Source: Candidatus Accumulibacter cognatus | GTDB lineage: Bacteria > Pseudomonadota > Gammaproteobacteria > Burkholderiales > Rhodocyclaceae | Direction of reading: 5' to 3' | Assembly (NCBI GenBank): GCA_013414765.1 | Contig: CP058708.1 | Span: 2,475,553-2,539,552 of the forward strand | DNA: 64,000 nt | Shown here: piece after piece, positions 38,686 to 47,321 of the stretch | Layout of the letters: the number at the start of each line of letters is the position of its first letter | Numbering within the stretch: position 1 is the stretch's first letter | The notes under the pieces: generated by a model | Told to the model about the DNA's origin: nothing | The model's database searches: none | What the model saw: the letters and a program-made list of their open reading frames with translations, nothing else | Made by a program: the position numbers and the translations under genes

Positions 38686-39351
38686 TCAGAAGACGAAGCT
38701 CTGGCGCTTCCTGGTGGTCAACGGCGCGACCACGGTTTCAAAAAGGTTGGTCGTGTTGAAGGCCTTATCAGCGGTGCGGATGATCAGCTGTGCTTCCATC
38801 ACGGGCGCTTCGCCGATGAATGCAGCGAGGCGACCGCCAAGCTTGAGTTGCTGCAGAAATACGTCGGGCAGTTCCGGCAGAGAACCCGAGATGACGATCA
38901 CATCGTAAGGGGAGGGGCCCGACCAGCCCTGTGAAGCGTCACCCGTCTCGACGCTGACGTTGGCAACGCCGGCATGCCGCAGGTTACGGCGGGCAGTTTC
39001 AGCGAGGACCGGATCAATCTCGACGCTATAGACATACTCGGCTTTTGATGCGAGGAGTGCAGCCATATGCCCACTGCCGGTCCCCACCTCAAGAACGATG
39101 TCGGTGTTCCTGACCCCCACTTCCTGAAGAATTCGCGCTTCAATCTTCGGTGGCAGCATCGCCTGGCCGTGGCCAATCGGCAACTCCAGATCGGCAAACG
39201 CCAGCAACGTGAGCGCCTCGGGGACAAAGACTTCACGCTTGACCGCGGCAAGCAGCCCGAGCACTTCCGGATCCAGCACCTCCCAAGGGCGGATCTGTTG
39301 CTCAATCATGTTGAAGCGAGCCTGTTCCATATCCATCTTGACCGCAGCCAT
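38686..39351 (-). CDS. pcm: protein-L-isoaspartate O-methyltransferase family protein
   Basis: SAM-dependent methyltransferase of the PCMT family that repairs isoaspartyl residues. The 221-residue protein has IEQQIRPWEVLD at the N-terminus, QAMLPPKIEARILQE, motif I LEVGTGSGHMAALLA, and VISGSLPELPD where classical Pcm has a TAA/AP motif. This subgroup sits next to tolC in many proteobacteria and may have a different substrate. GGGG lies 7 nt before the ATG. A 24-bp palindrome lies 25 bp upstream. Confidence 0.82.
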   Translation of the reverse strand: MAAVKMDMEQARFNMIEQQIRPWEVLDPEVLGLLAAVKREVFVPEALTLLAFADLELPIGHGQAMLPPKIEARILQEVGVRNTDIVLEVGTGSGHMAALLASKAEYVYSVEIDPVLAETARRNLRHAGVANVSVETGDASQGWSGPSPYDVIVISGSLPELPDVFLQQLKLGGRLAAFIGEAPVMEAQLIIRTADKAFNTTNLFETVVAPLTTRKRQSFVF

Positions 39352-39376
39352 AGCATTCCCCGTTGCAATTGTAATG

Positions 39377-39400
39377 TAATATTAGTACGATCTAATATTA
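39377..39400. promoter_or_regulatory. 24-bp perfect palindrome upstream of pcm-tolC
   Basis: Arms TAATATTAG and CTAATATTA are perfect reverse complements around TACGAT. Size, AT content and position before pcm fit an operator for a dimeric repressor such as a TetR- or MarR-type protein. No regulator gene is adjacent. Confidence 0.6.
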
Positions 39401-39531
39401 GATCTCGATCACGGAATTATACCTTGATCGTCAATCGGTCGCCCATTGCGATTCGGGCCAGAATAGGGTCGGTGCGATGGCAGGCCGAACTGGGCCCTGC
39501 GGCGCTGGATAGGCTTCTTCCCTTTCGACAC

Positions 39532-39562
39532 AAACAAACGGCGCCCGAAGGCGCCGTTTGTT
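39532..39562 (-). terminator. rho-independent terminator of rpsT
   Basis: Stem AACGGCGCC/GGCGCCGTT extended by an A/T-rich arm, with a CGAA loop. On the minus strand the stem is followed by a T-rich tail. It begins 19 nt after the rpsT stop. Confidence 0.85.
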
Positions 39563-39580
39563 GACGAACGTGCAGGCTTT

Positions 39581-39850
39581 TTATGCGCCGAGGAGGCCCT
39601 TGACCTGTGCCGAAAGGCGGCTCTTGTGGCGTGCTGCCTTGTTCTTGTGGATGATCTTCTTGTCGGCAATGCGGTCGATTACCGATACCGATTCCTGGTA
39701 AATGCTCTGCGCCGCCGCCTTGTCGCCAGCCAGAATGGCCTTTTGCACGCGCTTGACGGCAGTGCGCAGACTCGAGCGCAGGCTGGTGTTGTGGGCGCGT
39801 TGCTTGACGGCTTGGCGGGCACGCTTGCGAGCTTGTGCGCTGTTGGCCAT
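39581..39850 (-). CDS. rpsT: 30S ribosomal protein S20
   Basis: Small-subunit protein that binds 16S rRNA. 89 residues, strongly basic, starting [13 protein letters not shown] and ending with the typical [15 protein letters not shown] lies before the ATG. Single transcription unit with its own terminator; the adjacent murJ often seen in relatives is absent. Confidence 0.97.
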   Translation of the reverse strand: MANSAQARKRARQAVKQRAHNTSLRSSLRTAVKRVQKAILAGDKAAAQSIYQESVSVIDRIADKKIIHKNKAARHKSRLSAQVKGLLGA

Positions 39851-39955
39851 GGATGTGTTTCCCTATCAAAAACTGGTGCTTGGGTCGAAAGGCGGCGATT
39901 CTACAGAATGCCGCCGCCTGACGCAAGCAAGATGTTTGGGTGTGCTTCAAAAGTG

Positions 39956-39981
39956 AAAAAACGGGCGCCAGGGCGCCCGTT
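39956..39981 (-). terminator. rho-independent terminator of porin 1
   Basis: 10-bp arms AACGGGCGCC / GGCGCCCGTT followed on the minus strand by TTTTTT, 22 nt after the stop of the porin. Confidence 0.85.
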
Positions 39982-40002
39982 GATCCTGCGAACAGCCTGG
40001 AA

Positions 40003-41181
40003 TCAGAAGCTGTGCGTAATGCCCGCACCGAGTGCGTAGTTGCTTTCGCCCGTGGCACCGACGATGCCCGGAATGGCGATCGCCTGTCCAGCGTTGCCTG
40101 GCAGCACGTTATTGTTGTTGCTGAAGTAGCTATATGCGCCGTACAGAGAGGTGCGCTTCGACAGCGGATAGGTGTACTGGGTGCCTGCGCCCCAACTGAC
40201 GCCGTCACCGGTCCATTTGCGGTCGCTGGTCAGTCTGCCGTAGCTCAGGCCGAGCGTGCCACGACCGATCGGTGCAGTCACGCCAAGCGTCCAGAGATTG
40301 CTGTCCTCGATGCCGGAAACCCTGAGGCCTGTGACCACATTCCTTTTGTTCTTGTTGTCCAGAGCCTGGTAGCTGGCAATGAGCTTGACGACCTTGAGGT
40401 CGTAACTGCCGCCGACGTACCATTCATTGATGCTTTTGTCGGTACCGGCCAACTCGTAGGGGGGAGTGGCGGTCGGGATGGAGACATTGGTACGTGATTG
40501 CCAGACCGCGTCGAAATTGATCGGGCCGTTGGCATAGTTGAGGCCAAGACCGTACTTGCCGTTATCCGAGACACTGACCCGCTTGTCGTTGTAGCTGCCA
40601 AAAGCGTCCCTGGTCTCGCCGAAGCTGTAGATCGCACTGGCCTTGAAGCCGGACAGGCTGGGGCTGGTATAGGTGATGGCGTTGTTGAAACGGGCCGGGC
40701 TGTTCGGAGTGATCGTCATGCCATTGAGCGCACTGAGGCTCGACTGGATGGAAAAATCGCTCACATCGAGTCCGTCGTTGTTGACGGTCGCGTTAAAACC
40801 AGGAGCATATTGACGACCGAGGGCGACGGTACCATAGTTGCTCGCCAGTCCGACGAACTGCTGGCGGGCGTTCAGGCCGCAGGTGCCAATGCCGCAGTTG
40901 ATGTCCGGATCGAGACCGTACTCAAGCGTGAACACCGCTTTCAGGCCGTTGCCCAGGGCTTCTTCGCCCTTGAAGCCGAGGCGATTTCCGGCGCCGATGC
41001 CGGTGATGCCACTGAAGGTATTCCTGCCGGGAATCTTGATTCCGAGGGCGTTGCGACCGGCATTCCCTGAACTGTAGGCGTAGGCCAAGTCAAGCACACC
41101 GTACATGGTGACGTTGGTCTGGGCAGCGGCGACACCCGATGCCAGACTCGCAACGGCCAGGGCAATGAGTTTCTTTTGCAT
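40003..41181 (-). CDS. OmpC-family porin (paralogue 1)
   Basis: General diffusion porin of the Gram-negative outer membrane. The 392-residue protein has a signal peptide cut after VAAAQ, the family N-terminus TNVTMYGVLDLAY, a 16-strand barrel pattern with GFKGEEALGNGLKAVF, and the terminal aromatic residue Phe needed for assembly. AGGAG precedes the ATG. It is paralogous to the gene at 41556-42737. The gap 41182-41501 should hold its promoter and leader; no clear box stands out. Confidence 0.92.
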   Translation of the reverse strand: MQKKLIALAVASLASGVAAAQTNVTMYGVLDLAYAYSSGNAGRNALGIKIPGRNTFSGITGIGAGNRLGFKGEEALGNGLKAVFTLEYGLDPDINCGIGTCGLNARQQFVGLASNYGTVALGRQYAPGFNATVNNDGLDVSDFSIQSSLSALNGMTITPNSPARFNNAITYTSPSLSGFKASAIYSFGETRDAFGSYNDKRVSVSDNGKYGLGLNYANGPINFDAVWQSRTNVSIPTATPPYELAGTDKSINEWYVGGSYDLKVVKLIASYQALDNKNKRNVVTGLRVSGIEDSNLWTLGVTAPIGRGTLGLSYGRLTSDRKWTGDGVSWGAGTQYTYPLSKRTSLYGAYSYFSNNNNVLPGNAGQAIAIPGIVGATGESNYALGAGITHSF

Positions 41182-41501
41182 GGTGCTATCTCCTGTAGGT
41201 CTGTAAGTCTGTAAACATGAAGCTCAAAATCCACATCCACCAGCCTGAGCCGCTGTGGCAGCGAAATCATTGGCGGAACACGACCCGATTCTGGCAGCCA
41301 GACGCGTTTGAAGCAACCTCCGCAACCCCTTTTCAGGCAAGTAAAGCGCATTTGTTGTATTTTTGTTACGCCGATGATGACCTGCTTTTGACGGGGGAAG
41401 AGTTGCCCTTGGCCTGATCGCGCTCGGGTTTTCCTGGAAGCTGGCCAGAACAAGCGCAATGAGAGGAGAGTTCATGCATGCTCAAGGACATTGGGGGAAA
41501 C

Positions 41502-41528
41502 AAAAAAACGGGCGCCGAAGCGCCCGTT
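41502..41528 (-). terminator. rho-independent terminator of porin 2
   Basis: 9-bp stem AACGGGCGC / GCGCCCGTT with a CGAA tetraloop, followed on the minus strand by seven T residues. It separates the two porin units. Confidence 0.85.
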
Positions 41529-41555
41529 CCAGAAACCAGGTTGACCGAGGTCAAC

Positions 41556-42737
41556 TTAGAATTTGTGATTGATACCGGCCAGGAAAGTATTGTTGTCCTC
41601 GCCGCGCGCCCCAACCCCGGCGACGGGGCCAGCCGCGTAGCTTCGCTTGTCGTTTTTAACCCAGACATAACCAGCATACAGCGTGGTGCGCTTGGACAAG
41701 GCGGTCGTCCAGCCCAGCGCAGCGGCCTGCGAATCGTCGTTGAGCGGGCGCTTGACTTTCACGCCGCGAACCCACTGGCTCCCTTGATCCCAATACAGTT
41801 CGGAATAGCCGAGGTGAATGTTGCTGGAGCCGAGAACCGGGATGACCGCGCCGATCTGCCAGAACTGGTTGTCCAGGTTGGCCGCGTTCTTGTCGTTCTG
41901 ACCCTGCCAGCTGGCCATCAGCTTGACGAACTTGAGGTCGAAGCTACCACCAATGTACGCTTCCTCGACCGCCTTGCCATTGGCTGTAAACAGGCCGGTC
42001 AGTCCGGGGACCGAGATCAGCGAGCCGTTGGTCACGCTTTGACGCTGATGATAAACAACGTCGAGGTTGAACGGGCCAGTGGCGAAATTGGCGCCGAGAC
42101 CCCACTTGCCGTTGTCCGAGACGTCGGTCAGCTTGTCATTGAAGGTGCCGCCGGCGGCGCTGGTTTCACCGAAGGAGTAGATCGCCTTGCCGGTGAAGCC
42201 GCCCCAGTTCGGGCTGGTGTAGGTGATCGCGTTATCCCAGCGAGCGAGGGTGTTCGGGGTGATGCTGTTGCCGGCCTGGGTGGTCAGGAAAGACTGTGGT
42301 TCGAATATGGCACCACCAAACGGATCATTGTTGACGGTGGCCAAGTAGCCGGGAGCGTACTGGCGACCGAGGGCGATGGTGCCCCAGCCGGCGTGGGACA
42401 GGCCGACGTACTGCTGACGGGCATTGAGGCCGCCGGTATTGCCGACGCCGCTGTTGTTGTCGAGGTTGAGCGCGTACTCCAGGGTGAAGACTGCCTTCAG
42501 GCCATTGCCGAGGGTTTCTTCGCCGCGGAAACCGAGGCGGGAGCCGGCCAGCAGGCCGGACTGGATGCCGCTGAAGGTGTTGGTGCCGGGAATGGGGACG
42601 TTACCCACTCTGCCGGCGTCGCCGGTGCTATACATGTAGCCGACGTCGGCCACGCCGTACATGGTGACGTTGGTCTGGGCAAAAGCAGCGCCCGAGGCCA
42701 GGCTGGCGACTGCCAGTGCGATGAGTTTCTTTTGCAT
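41556..42737 (-). CDS. OmpC-family porin (paralogue 2)
   Basis: 393 residues with the same plan as the downstream porin: signal peptide cut at AAFAQ, mature TNVTMYGVADVGY, GFRGEETLGNGLKAVF and terminal Phe. The signal peptides differ by a few residues while barrel loops differ strongly, as expected for duplicated porins with different selectivity. AGAGGAG lies before the ATG. The 392-bp region 42738-43129 contains its leader and no gene; no strong promoter boxes are seen. Confidence 0.92.
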   Translation of the reverse strand: MQKKLIALAVASLASGAAFAQTNVTMYGVADVGYMYSTGDAGRVGNVPIPGTNTFSGIQSGLLAGSRLGFRGEETLGNGLKAVFTLEYALNLDNNSGVGNTGGLNARQQYVGLSHAGWGTIALGRQYAPGYLATVNNDPFGGAIFEPQSFLTTQAGNSITPNTLARWDNAITYTSPNWGGFTGKAIYSFGETSAAGGTFNDKLTDVSDNGKWGLGANFATGPFNLDVVYHQRQSVTNGSLISVPGLTGLFTANGKAVEEAYIGGSFDLKFVKLMASWQGQNDKNAANLDNQFWQIGAVIPVLGSSNIHLGYSELYWDQGSQWVRGVKVKRPLNDDSQAAALGWTTALSKRTTLYAGYVWVKNDKRSYAAGPVAGVGARGEDNNTFLAGINHKF

Positions 42738-43129
42738 GGTGAATCTCCTCTAGGTTTGAGATCAATGAAGCCCGCTGCTGCTTCATCAAACTGGACCTCT
42801 CGAAAAAGAAACGAGAAGTTCTGGCGATTCTGGCAAACGGCGATGGCCTGAGCAAGTTCCCTGAGCGCTTTCCTTGAATGCAGGGCCAAGGTTGTTGGGT
42901 TTTTGCAACAGGCGTCGTTATTATGCTCGCGTAACGGTTCTTCGACCGCCTCGCTGCTGCAAGATGCGTTCGCCTGTTTCCAGTTCAGGCCGGACTGGTT
43001 GGCTCGTGCATCGTCATCCATGGGTCTGCTCGTAAGGCAAGGACGAATGCGGGGTAGGGCACGGTGCGGCTGCTCTGGCGAAGGGTCAGGGATCAAAGCT
43101 TCGCTGCCGCCGCAGGGGCTCCCGTGGTT

Positions 43130-43594
43130 TCAGTGGCCGGTGACGAAGCGGAAGGGGATGGCAAAGATGGCCTTGCCAGTGTCTACGAGTACGGTGGCTT
43201 CCCATTCCATCGTGCCGGTGATGCATACCGGCAGGCTGGCCGATGCCGCGAAGCGGTCGCTGCCGCTCTGCCTTTCGAGTTGCGTTCGGTTGTAGCCCAT
43301 CTTCATGGTGCTGCCGCTGAAATCGACTTCGACCTTGCGCACCTCGGTTGCCTGAAACCTGGCCTGCAACTGCAGCGGCTTGAGCACCGGGATCGGTCGT
43401 GGTTCGATCGAGAACTCGACCTGACCGCCGTTGGGCAATTTCACGACACAGGCTTGCCGGTCGAGATTGCAGCCCGACAAAGGCAGCGCGATGTCGGCTT
43501 TCGGGTTGAGCAGCGGCGCCAGCTGGTATCCGACACCGGCGAGGGCGGCGATTGCGAGCAGGATGGCTGCGTCGAGCAACAGATTCTTGGTCAT
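43130..43594 (-). CDS. membrane-anchored periplasmic protein of unknown function
   Basis: 154 residues with one N-terminal membrane helix (about residues 5-25), then a periplasmic beta-rich domain containing two cysteines (SGCNLDRQAC) and the pattern DFSGSTMKMGYNR, followed by LPVCITGTMEWEATV. Such proteins occur as hypothetical genes in betaproteobacteria; no role is known to me. The ATG at 43594 starts just before the membrane helix and is chosen over an upstream start at 43648. No partner genes adjacent. Confidence 0.65.
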   Translation of the reverse strand: MTKNLLLDAAILLAIAALAGVGYQLAPLLNPKADIALPLSGCNLDRQACVVKLPNGGQVEFSIEPRPIPVLKPLQLQARFQATEVRKVEVDFSGSTMKMGYNRTQLERQSGSDRFAASASLPVCITGTMEWEATVLVDTGKAIFAIPFRFVTGH

Positions 43595-43952
43595 CAGGTG
43601 GGGTGTCGGTTGATGTTCGTGGCGGCTGCCTTGTTCCCTGGCGAACAAGGTAGCCGCCAGCAGCGGAAGAGCGATTCAGGGAGAGGCGACCACGGCCAGA
43701 ATAATTTGACTCAGATAATTCGGCCATCCAGGTCACTCGGCGAGCGGGGCGGTGTGATCACCCGCGATTCTCTCGTCCAGAAGCCCGATCGCCTCGGCCA
43801 AGTTCTCCATGAATTGAGTGGCGAAATGTGCGTTTTTTCTTTTGTCGAAGGCCTTCTAGAACGTATCCTGCGCTTGTTTGCCGCCTTGAGGCAGCGGCCA
43901 GACGACTGTCTTGAACCCGCCGGAAGCCATAACCCGACCTGGACCGGGAAGT

Positions 43953-43980
43953 TTGAGTGTCCGGCCAATTCATCTATACT
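43953..43980 (+). promoter_or_regulatory. sigma-70-type promoter of the exopolysaccharide operon
   Basis: TTGAGT (43953-43958) and TATACT (43975-43980) spaced by 16 nt, giving a leader of about 90 nt before the first gene. The rest of the 43595-44079 gap shows no gene or sigma-54 motif. Confidence 0.6.
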
Positions 43981-44079
43981 GTGGTGCATTTGACGCGACT
44001 CGTCAGAGCCGCATCATCAAGATTTGTCGTCATTCTGCCGTAAGCCGTTTCCAAGCTGGCAACTATAAAGGAGAGCATG

Positions 44080-44712
44080 ATGGTTGCACGCCCACATGAT
44101 GTGATTGGCGTTTTGTTTCGTTGGCTTTTGCTCGGGGTGCTGGGATGGCTGGTCGTTGGCTGCTCTTCGTATCCGCCAGCACCAGTTTCAGCAGCTTCGG
44201 CAGACTATCGTTATATCATTGGGCCTGGCGACAGTGTGAATATCATTGTCTGGCGCAACCCGGAACTTTCGATGTCGGTTCCTGTGCGTCCGGACGGAAT
44301 GATCGCCGGGCCGCTGATCGAGGACATGCCGGCCATGGGTAAGACGCCCACGGCTCTCGGACGGGATATGGAAAAGGCGCTTGGGACCTTCATCCGGGAT
44401 CCGGTCGTGACGATTGTGGTCACCGGTTTCGTAGGAACCCAGAGCGAGCAGATTCGGGTGATCGGAGAGGCTTCCAAGCCGCAGGCGCTGCCGTATCGTC
44501 AGAATATGACCCTGCTCGACGTGATGATCGCGGTTGGTGGCCTGACTGATTTCGCCGATGGGAATGGTGCGTCAGTGGTGCGTGCTGGTGCCGACGGCAG
44601 CAAGCAGCAATACAGTGTTCGCCTGACCGACCTGATCCGGCGCGGAGACGTCTCGGCCAATGTGGACATGAAACCCGGCGATGTGCTGATCATTCCGCAG
44701 AGTTGGTTTTGA
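44080..44712 (+). CDS. epsE: XrtA-linked exopolysaccharide export lipoprotein (Wza-type)
   Basis: Outer-membrane polysaccharide export protein of the Poly_export/SLBB type. The 210-residue protein has a signal with lipobox LVVGC, then YIIGPGDSVNIIVWRNPELS near residue 45, and an SLBB-like IRVIGEASKPQALPYRQNMTLLDVM. AAGGAG precedes two adjacent ATGs; the second (44080) has better spacing. First gene of the XrtA cluster, matching the family defined for PEP-CTERM loci (TIGR03027 by memory). Confidence 0.88.
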   Translation: MVARPHDVIGVLFRWLLLGVLGWLVVGCSSYPPAPVSAASADYRYIIGPGDSVNIIVWRNPELSMSVPVRPDGMIAGPLIEDMPAMGKTPTALGRDMEKALGTFIRDPVVTIVVTGFVGTQSEQIRVIGEASKPQALPYRQNMTLLDVMIAVGGLTDFADGNGASVVRAGADGSKQQYSVRLTDLIRRGDVSANVDMKPGDVLIIPQSWF

Positions 44713-44792
44713 CCGATCTGAAATCCCTGGCTTCCCTGTTGCATGACGCAACAGTGGCCCCCCTTAACTGCTCCTGATAAAGTCTGAATCCG

Positions 44793-46352
44793 ATGGATGA
44801 ACTGCTTCGACAAGCGACAGCAATCCTGCGTGGAATGTGGCAGCGTCGCTGGCTGGGAATCATCGTCGCCTGGGTCGTCGGGGCGGCCAGTGTTGCGGCG
44901 GTTCTGGCCATTCCGGACAAATACGAGGCATCGGCGCGTATTTTTGTCGATACCCAATCGATTCTTCGGCCGCTGATGGCCGGTTTGGTGACCCAGCCCA
45001 ACGTTGATCAGCAGGTCATGATGCTGAGTCGGACCTTGATTACCCGACCCAATGTCGAAAAGCTGATCCGGATGGCGGATCTTGACCTCAAGATCGACTC
45101 GAAATCCGAGCGGGATGCGTTGGCAGAGACCCTGATGTCGTCCTTGAAAATCAACAACACGTCACGTGACAACATCTATACACTCAGTTACCGGGACGTT
45201 CAGCCGGAGCAGGCAAAGCGTGTGGTGCAGTCACTGGTCTCGATCTTTGTCGAGTCCAATCTCGGCGACTCGCGCAAGGATAGCGAGTCTGCCCGCAAGT
45301 TTCTCGACAAGGAAATCGCCGGGTACGAGAAGAAGCTTGAGGAGGCCGAGGCGCGGTTGAAGGAATTCAAATTGCGCAACCTCGCGAATGAAACCTCCGA
45401 GGGCAAGGATCATTTCAGTCGTATGAGCACGGCTGGCGCACTCCTTGAACAGAGCCGCCTCGAACTGCGCGAGGCCGAACAATCCCGCGATGCACTTAAA
45501 CGCCAGCTCCTCGGTGAGGAACCGGTATTGCTGCCGGAAGCCACGCAGGAACCAATTGCTGGTGTGTCAATTCCAGAAATCGACAGCCGTATAGACGCCC
45601 TCCAGCGCAATATGGACGCGATGTTGCAGCGCTTCACCGAGAAGCATCCGGACGTGGTCAGTACGCGCCGCCTGATCAAGGAACTGGAAGTGCAGAAGCA
45701 GGAGGAGATCGTTGCTCGCCGCAAGTCGGCACTGGCCAATCCGACCGCTTCGGTGAATTCCAGCCCCGTGTATCAGCAACTGAAAGTTTCACTGTCCGAA
45801 ACCGAGGCGAGAATCGCCGCTCTGCTGACGCGCGTTGCCGAGTATCAGGCGCGCTATGATCGTTTGAAATCTGCGATCGCTCTCGTACCCCAGCTCGAAG
45901 CCGAGTTTACACAGCTCAACCGCGACTATGAGATCAACAAGAAGAATTACGAACAACTGGTGCAAAGGCGTGAATCGGCCAGCCTGGGAAGTGAGATGGA
46001 TAATGCCGCGGGAGTTGATTTCCGCCTGATCGATCCGCCGCGGGCGTCGCCCAAACCGGTTGCGCCCAATCGCACCCTGTTTCTCCCGCTGACCATGCTG
46101 CTTGCGCTGATTGCCGGAGTGGCGGTCACTTTTGCCGCCAGTCAGCTACGACCGGTGTTTTTTGATGCGCGCGCTCTCAGGGAAGCATGCGGCCTGCCGC
46201 TTCTGGGAACGGTCTCCCTGCTTGCCGACGAAGCGAGAAAAGGCCGCGAAAGGAAAGATTTGCTTCGCTTTGCCGCGGCTTGTATCTCGTTCGTGGGTGT
46301 CTATGGAGCGGGGCTTCTTGTGTTCTTCGTTCTTTCCGCCCGTACTGCCTGA
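44793..46352 (+). CDS. epsF: XrtA-linked chain-length determinant (Wzz/GumC type)
   Basis: Inner-membrane co-polymerase that sets polysaccharide length. The 519-residue protein has membrane helices near residues 20-40 and 435-455, plus a third near the C-terminus (490-515), with long periplasmic coiled coil between (residues 160-390). The Wzz Pro-rich motif appears as RASPKPVAPNRTLFLPL before the second helix. It lies 80 nt after the export lipoprotein and 9 nt before the kinase, the usual order in XrtA loci. Confidence 0.9.
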   Translation: MDELLRQATAILRGMWQRRWLGIIVAWVVGAASVAAVLAIPDKYEASARIFVDTQSILRPLMAGLVTQPNVDQQVMMLSRTLITRPNVEKLIRMADLDLKIDSKSERDALAETLMSSLKINNTSRDNIYTLSYRDVQPEQAKRVVQSLVSIFVESNLGDSRKDSESARKFLDKEIAGYEKKLEEAEARLKEFKLRNLANETSEGKDHFSRMSTAGALLEQSRLELREAEQSRDALKRQLLGEEPVLLPEATQEPIAGVSIPEIDSRIDALQRNMDAMLQRFTEKHPDVVSTRRLIKELEVQKQEEIVARRKSALANPTASVNSSPVYQQLKVSLSETEARIAALLTRVAEYQARYDRLKSAIALVPQLEAEFTQLNRDYEINKKNYEQLVQRRESASLGSEMDNAAGVDFRLIDPPRASPKPVAPNRTLFLPLTMLLALIAGVAVTFAASQLRPVFFDARALREACGLPLLGTVSLLADEARKGRERKDLLRFAAACISFVGVYGAGLLVFFVLSARTA

Positions 46353-46361
46353 GGAAAACTG

Positions 46362-47321
46362 ATGAGCCTCATTGAACAAGCGGCGAAGCGACTGGAGCAA
46401 CTGCGCAAGGCGGGGGTCGAGATACCTGGTTCAATCGCTGAGCATGAGCGGTTGCCAGCCGACTTGCGCGCCGCAGTGCCTGCCCAGCCACAGACGGTCC
46501 AGGTGCAACCACCGGACGTTCTGTCTGCGACCACCGCGTCTGCATCTGCTGCGCATACCCCGCAGTCCCGCCGGATCGAGCTTGATCTGAATACGCTTGC
46601 GACCACCGGTCTGATCAGCCCGGATGCGCCGCGATCCCAGCTTGCCGATCAATACCGGGTCATCAAACGGCCCCTGATTGCCAATGCCATGGGCAAGAGT
46701 GCTACACCGATCAAGCGGGGTAATCTGATCATGGTGACCAGCGCAATTTCTGGCGAAGGCAAGACCTTTACCGCGATCAACCTAGCGATGAGCATCGCCA
46801 TGGAACTGGACAACACGGTCATGTTGGTCGATGCGGATGTGCCGAAGCCCTCCGTCCTCAAGATGCTCGGTTTGCCCCCAGCGCCAGGCCTGCTCGACGT
46901 ACTGACCGATGAATCGGTTGCCTTGTCGCATGTCTTGATGAGAACCAACGTCGACAAACTGAGCCTCCTGCCAAGTGGCACACAGCATCAGCGTGCGACC
47001 GAACTCCTGGCCAGCGAAGCCATGATCAAGCTGCTTGATGAAATGGCCAATCGTTATCCGGACCGGATCATCATTTTTGATTCTCCCCCACTGCTGATGA
47101 CCACGGAATCAAGGGTGCTAGCCAGTCATATGGGTCAGGTGATCGTTGTGGTGAGGGCCGAACGTACGGCCCGCAGTGACGTCAAGCATGCTTTGGCAGC
47201 CATCGAGTCCTGTCCGGTCAAGCTGATGCTGCTCAATCAGGCACGCGCCACCACCCAGGATGGCTATGGCTATGGCTATGGCTATGGCTATGGCTATGGC
47301 TATGGTTCAGATGGTTCTTGA
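46362..47321 (+). CDS. epsG: XrtA-linked tyrosine autokinase (BY-kinase)
   Basis: Cytoplasmic bacterial tyrosine kinase that partners the chain-length protein. The 319-residue protein has Walker A SGEGKTFTAINLA near residue 130, Walker A' VMLVDADVPKP near 160, and Walker B IIIFDSPPLL near 230. It ends in a C-terminal tyrosine cluster of seven Tyr-Gly pairs encoded by seven perfect GGCTAT hexamers (47262-47303). Such Tyr tails are the autophosphorylation site and control polymer length. The tail's exact repetition is unusual. Confidence 0.9.
   Translation: MSLIEQAAKRLEQLRKAGVEIPGSIAEHERLPADLRAAVPAQPQTVQVQPPDVLSATTASASAAHTPQSRRIELDLNTLATTGLISPDAPRSQLADQYRVIKRPLIANAMGKSATPIKRGNLIMVTSAISGEGKTFTAINLAMSIAMELDNTVMLVDADVPKPSVLKMLGLPPAPGLLDVLTDESVALSHVLMRTNVDKLSLLPSGTQHQRATELLASEAMIKLLDEMANRYPDRIIIFDSPPLLMTTESRVLASHMGQVIVVVRAERTARSDVKHALAAIESCPVKLMLLNQARATTQDGYGYGYGYGYGYGYGSDGS
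47262..47303. repeat. hexanucleotide tandem repeat (GGCTAT)x7
   Basis: Seven perfect units. In the kinase frame they read Gly-Tyr; in the frame of the next gene they read Met-Ala, so each unit also offers an in-frame ATG to the outer-membrane protein gene. Confidence 0.95.

Noticed and set aside
41478-42851. 457-codon open frame on the plus strand across porin 2
   Set aside because: Antisense to a porin with signal peptide and terminal Phe; no start signal.
43595-44079. Sigma-54 promoter for the XrtA cluster, as described for PrsK/PrsR-controlled loci
   Set aside because: No TGGCAC-N5-TTGC element was found upstream of the first gene; a sigma-70-type pair fits better, and no prsK/prsR is in the window.
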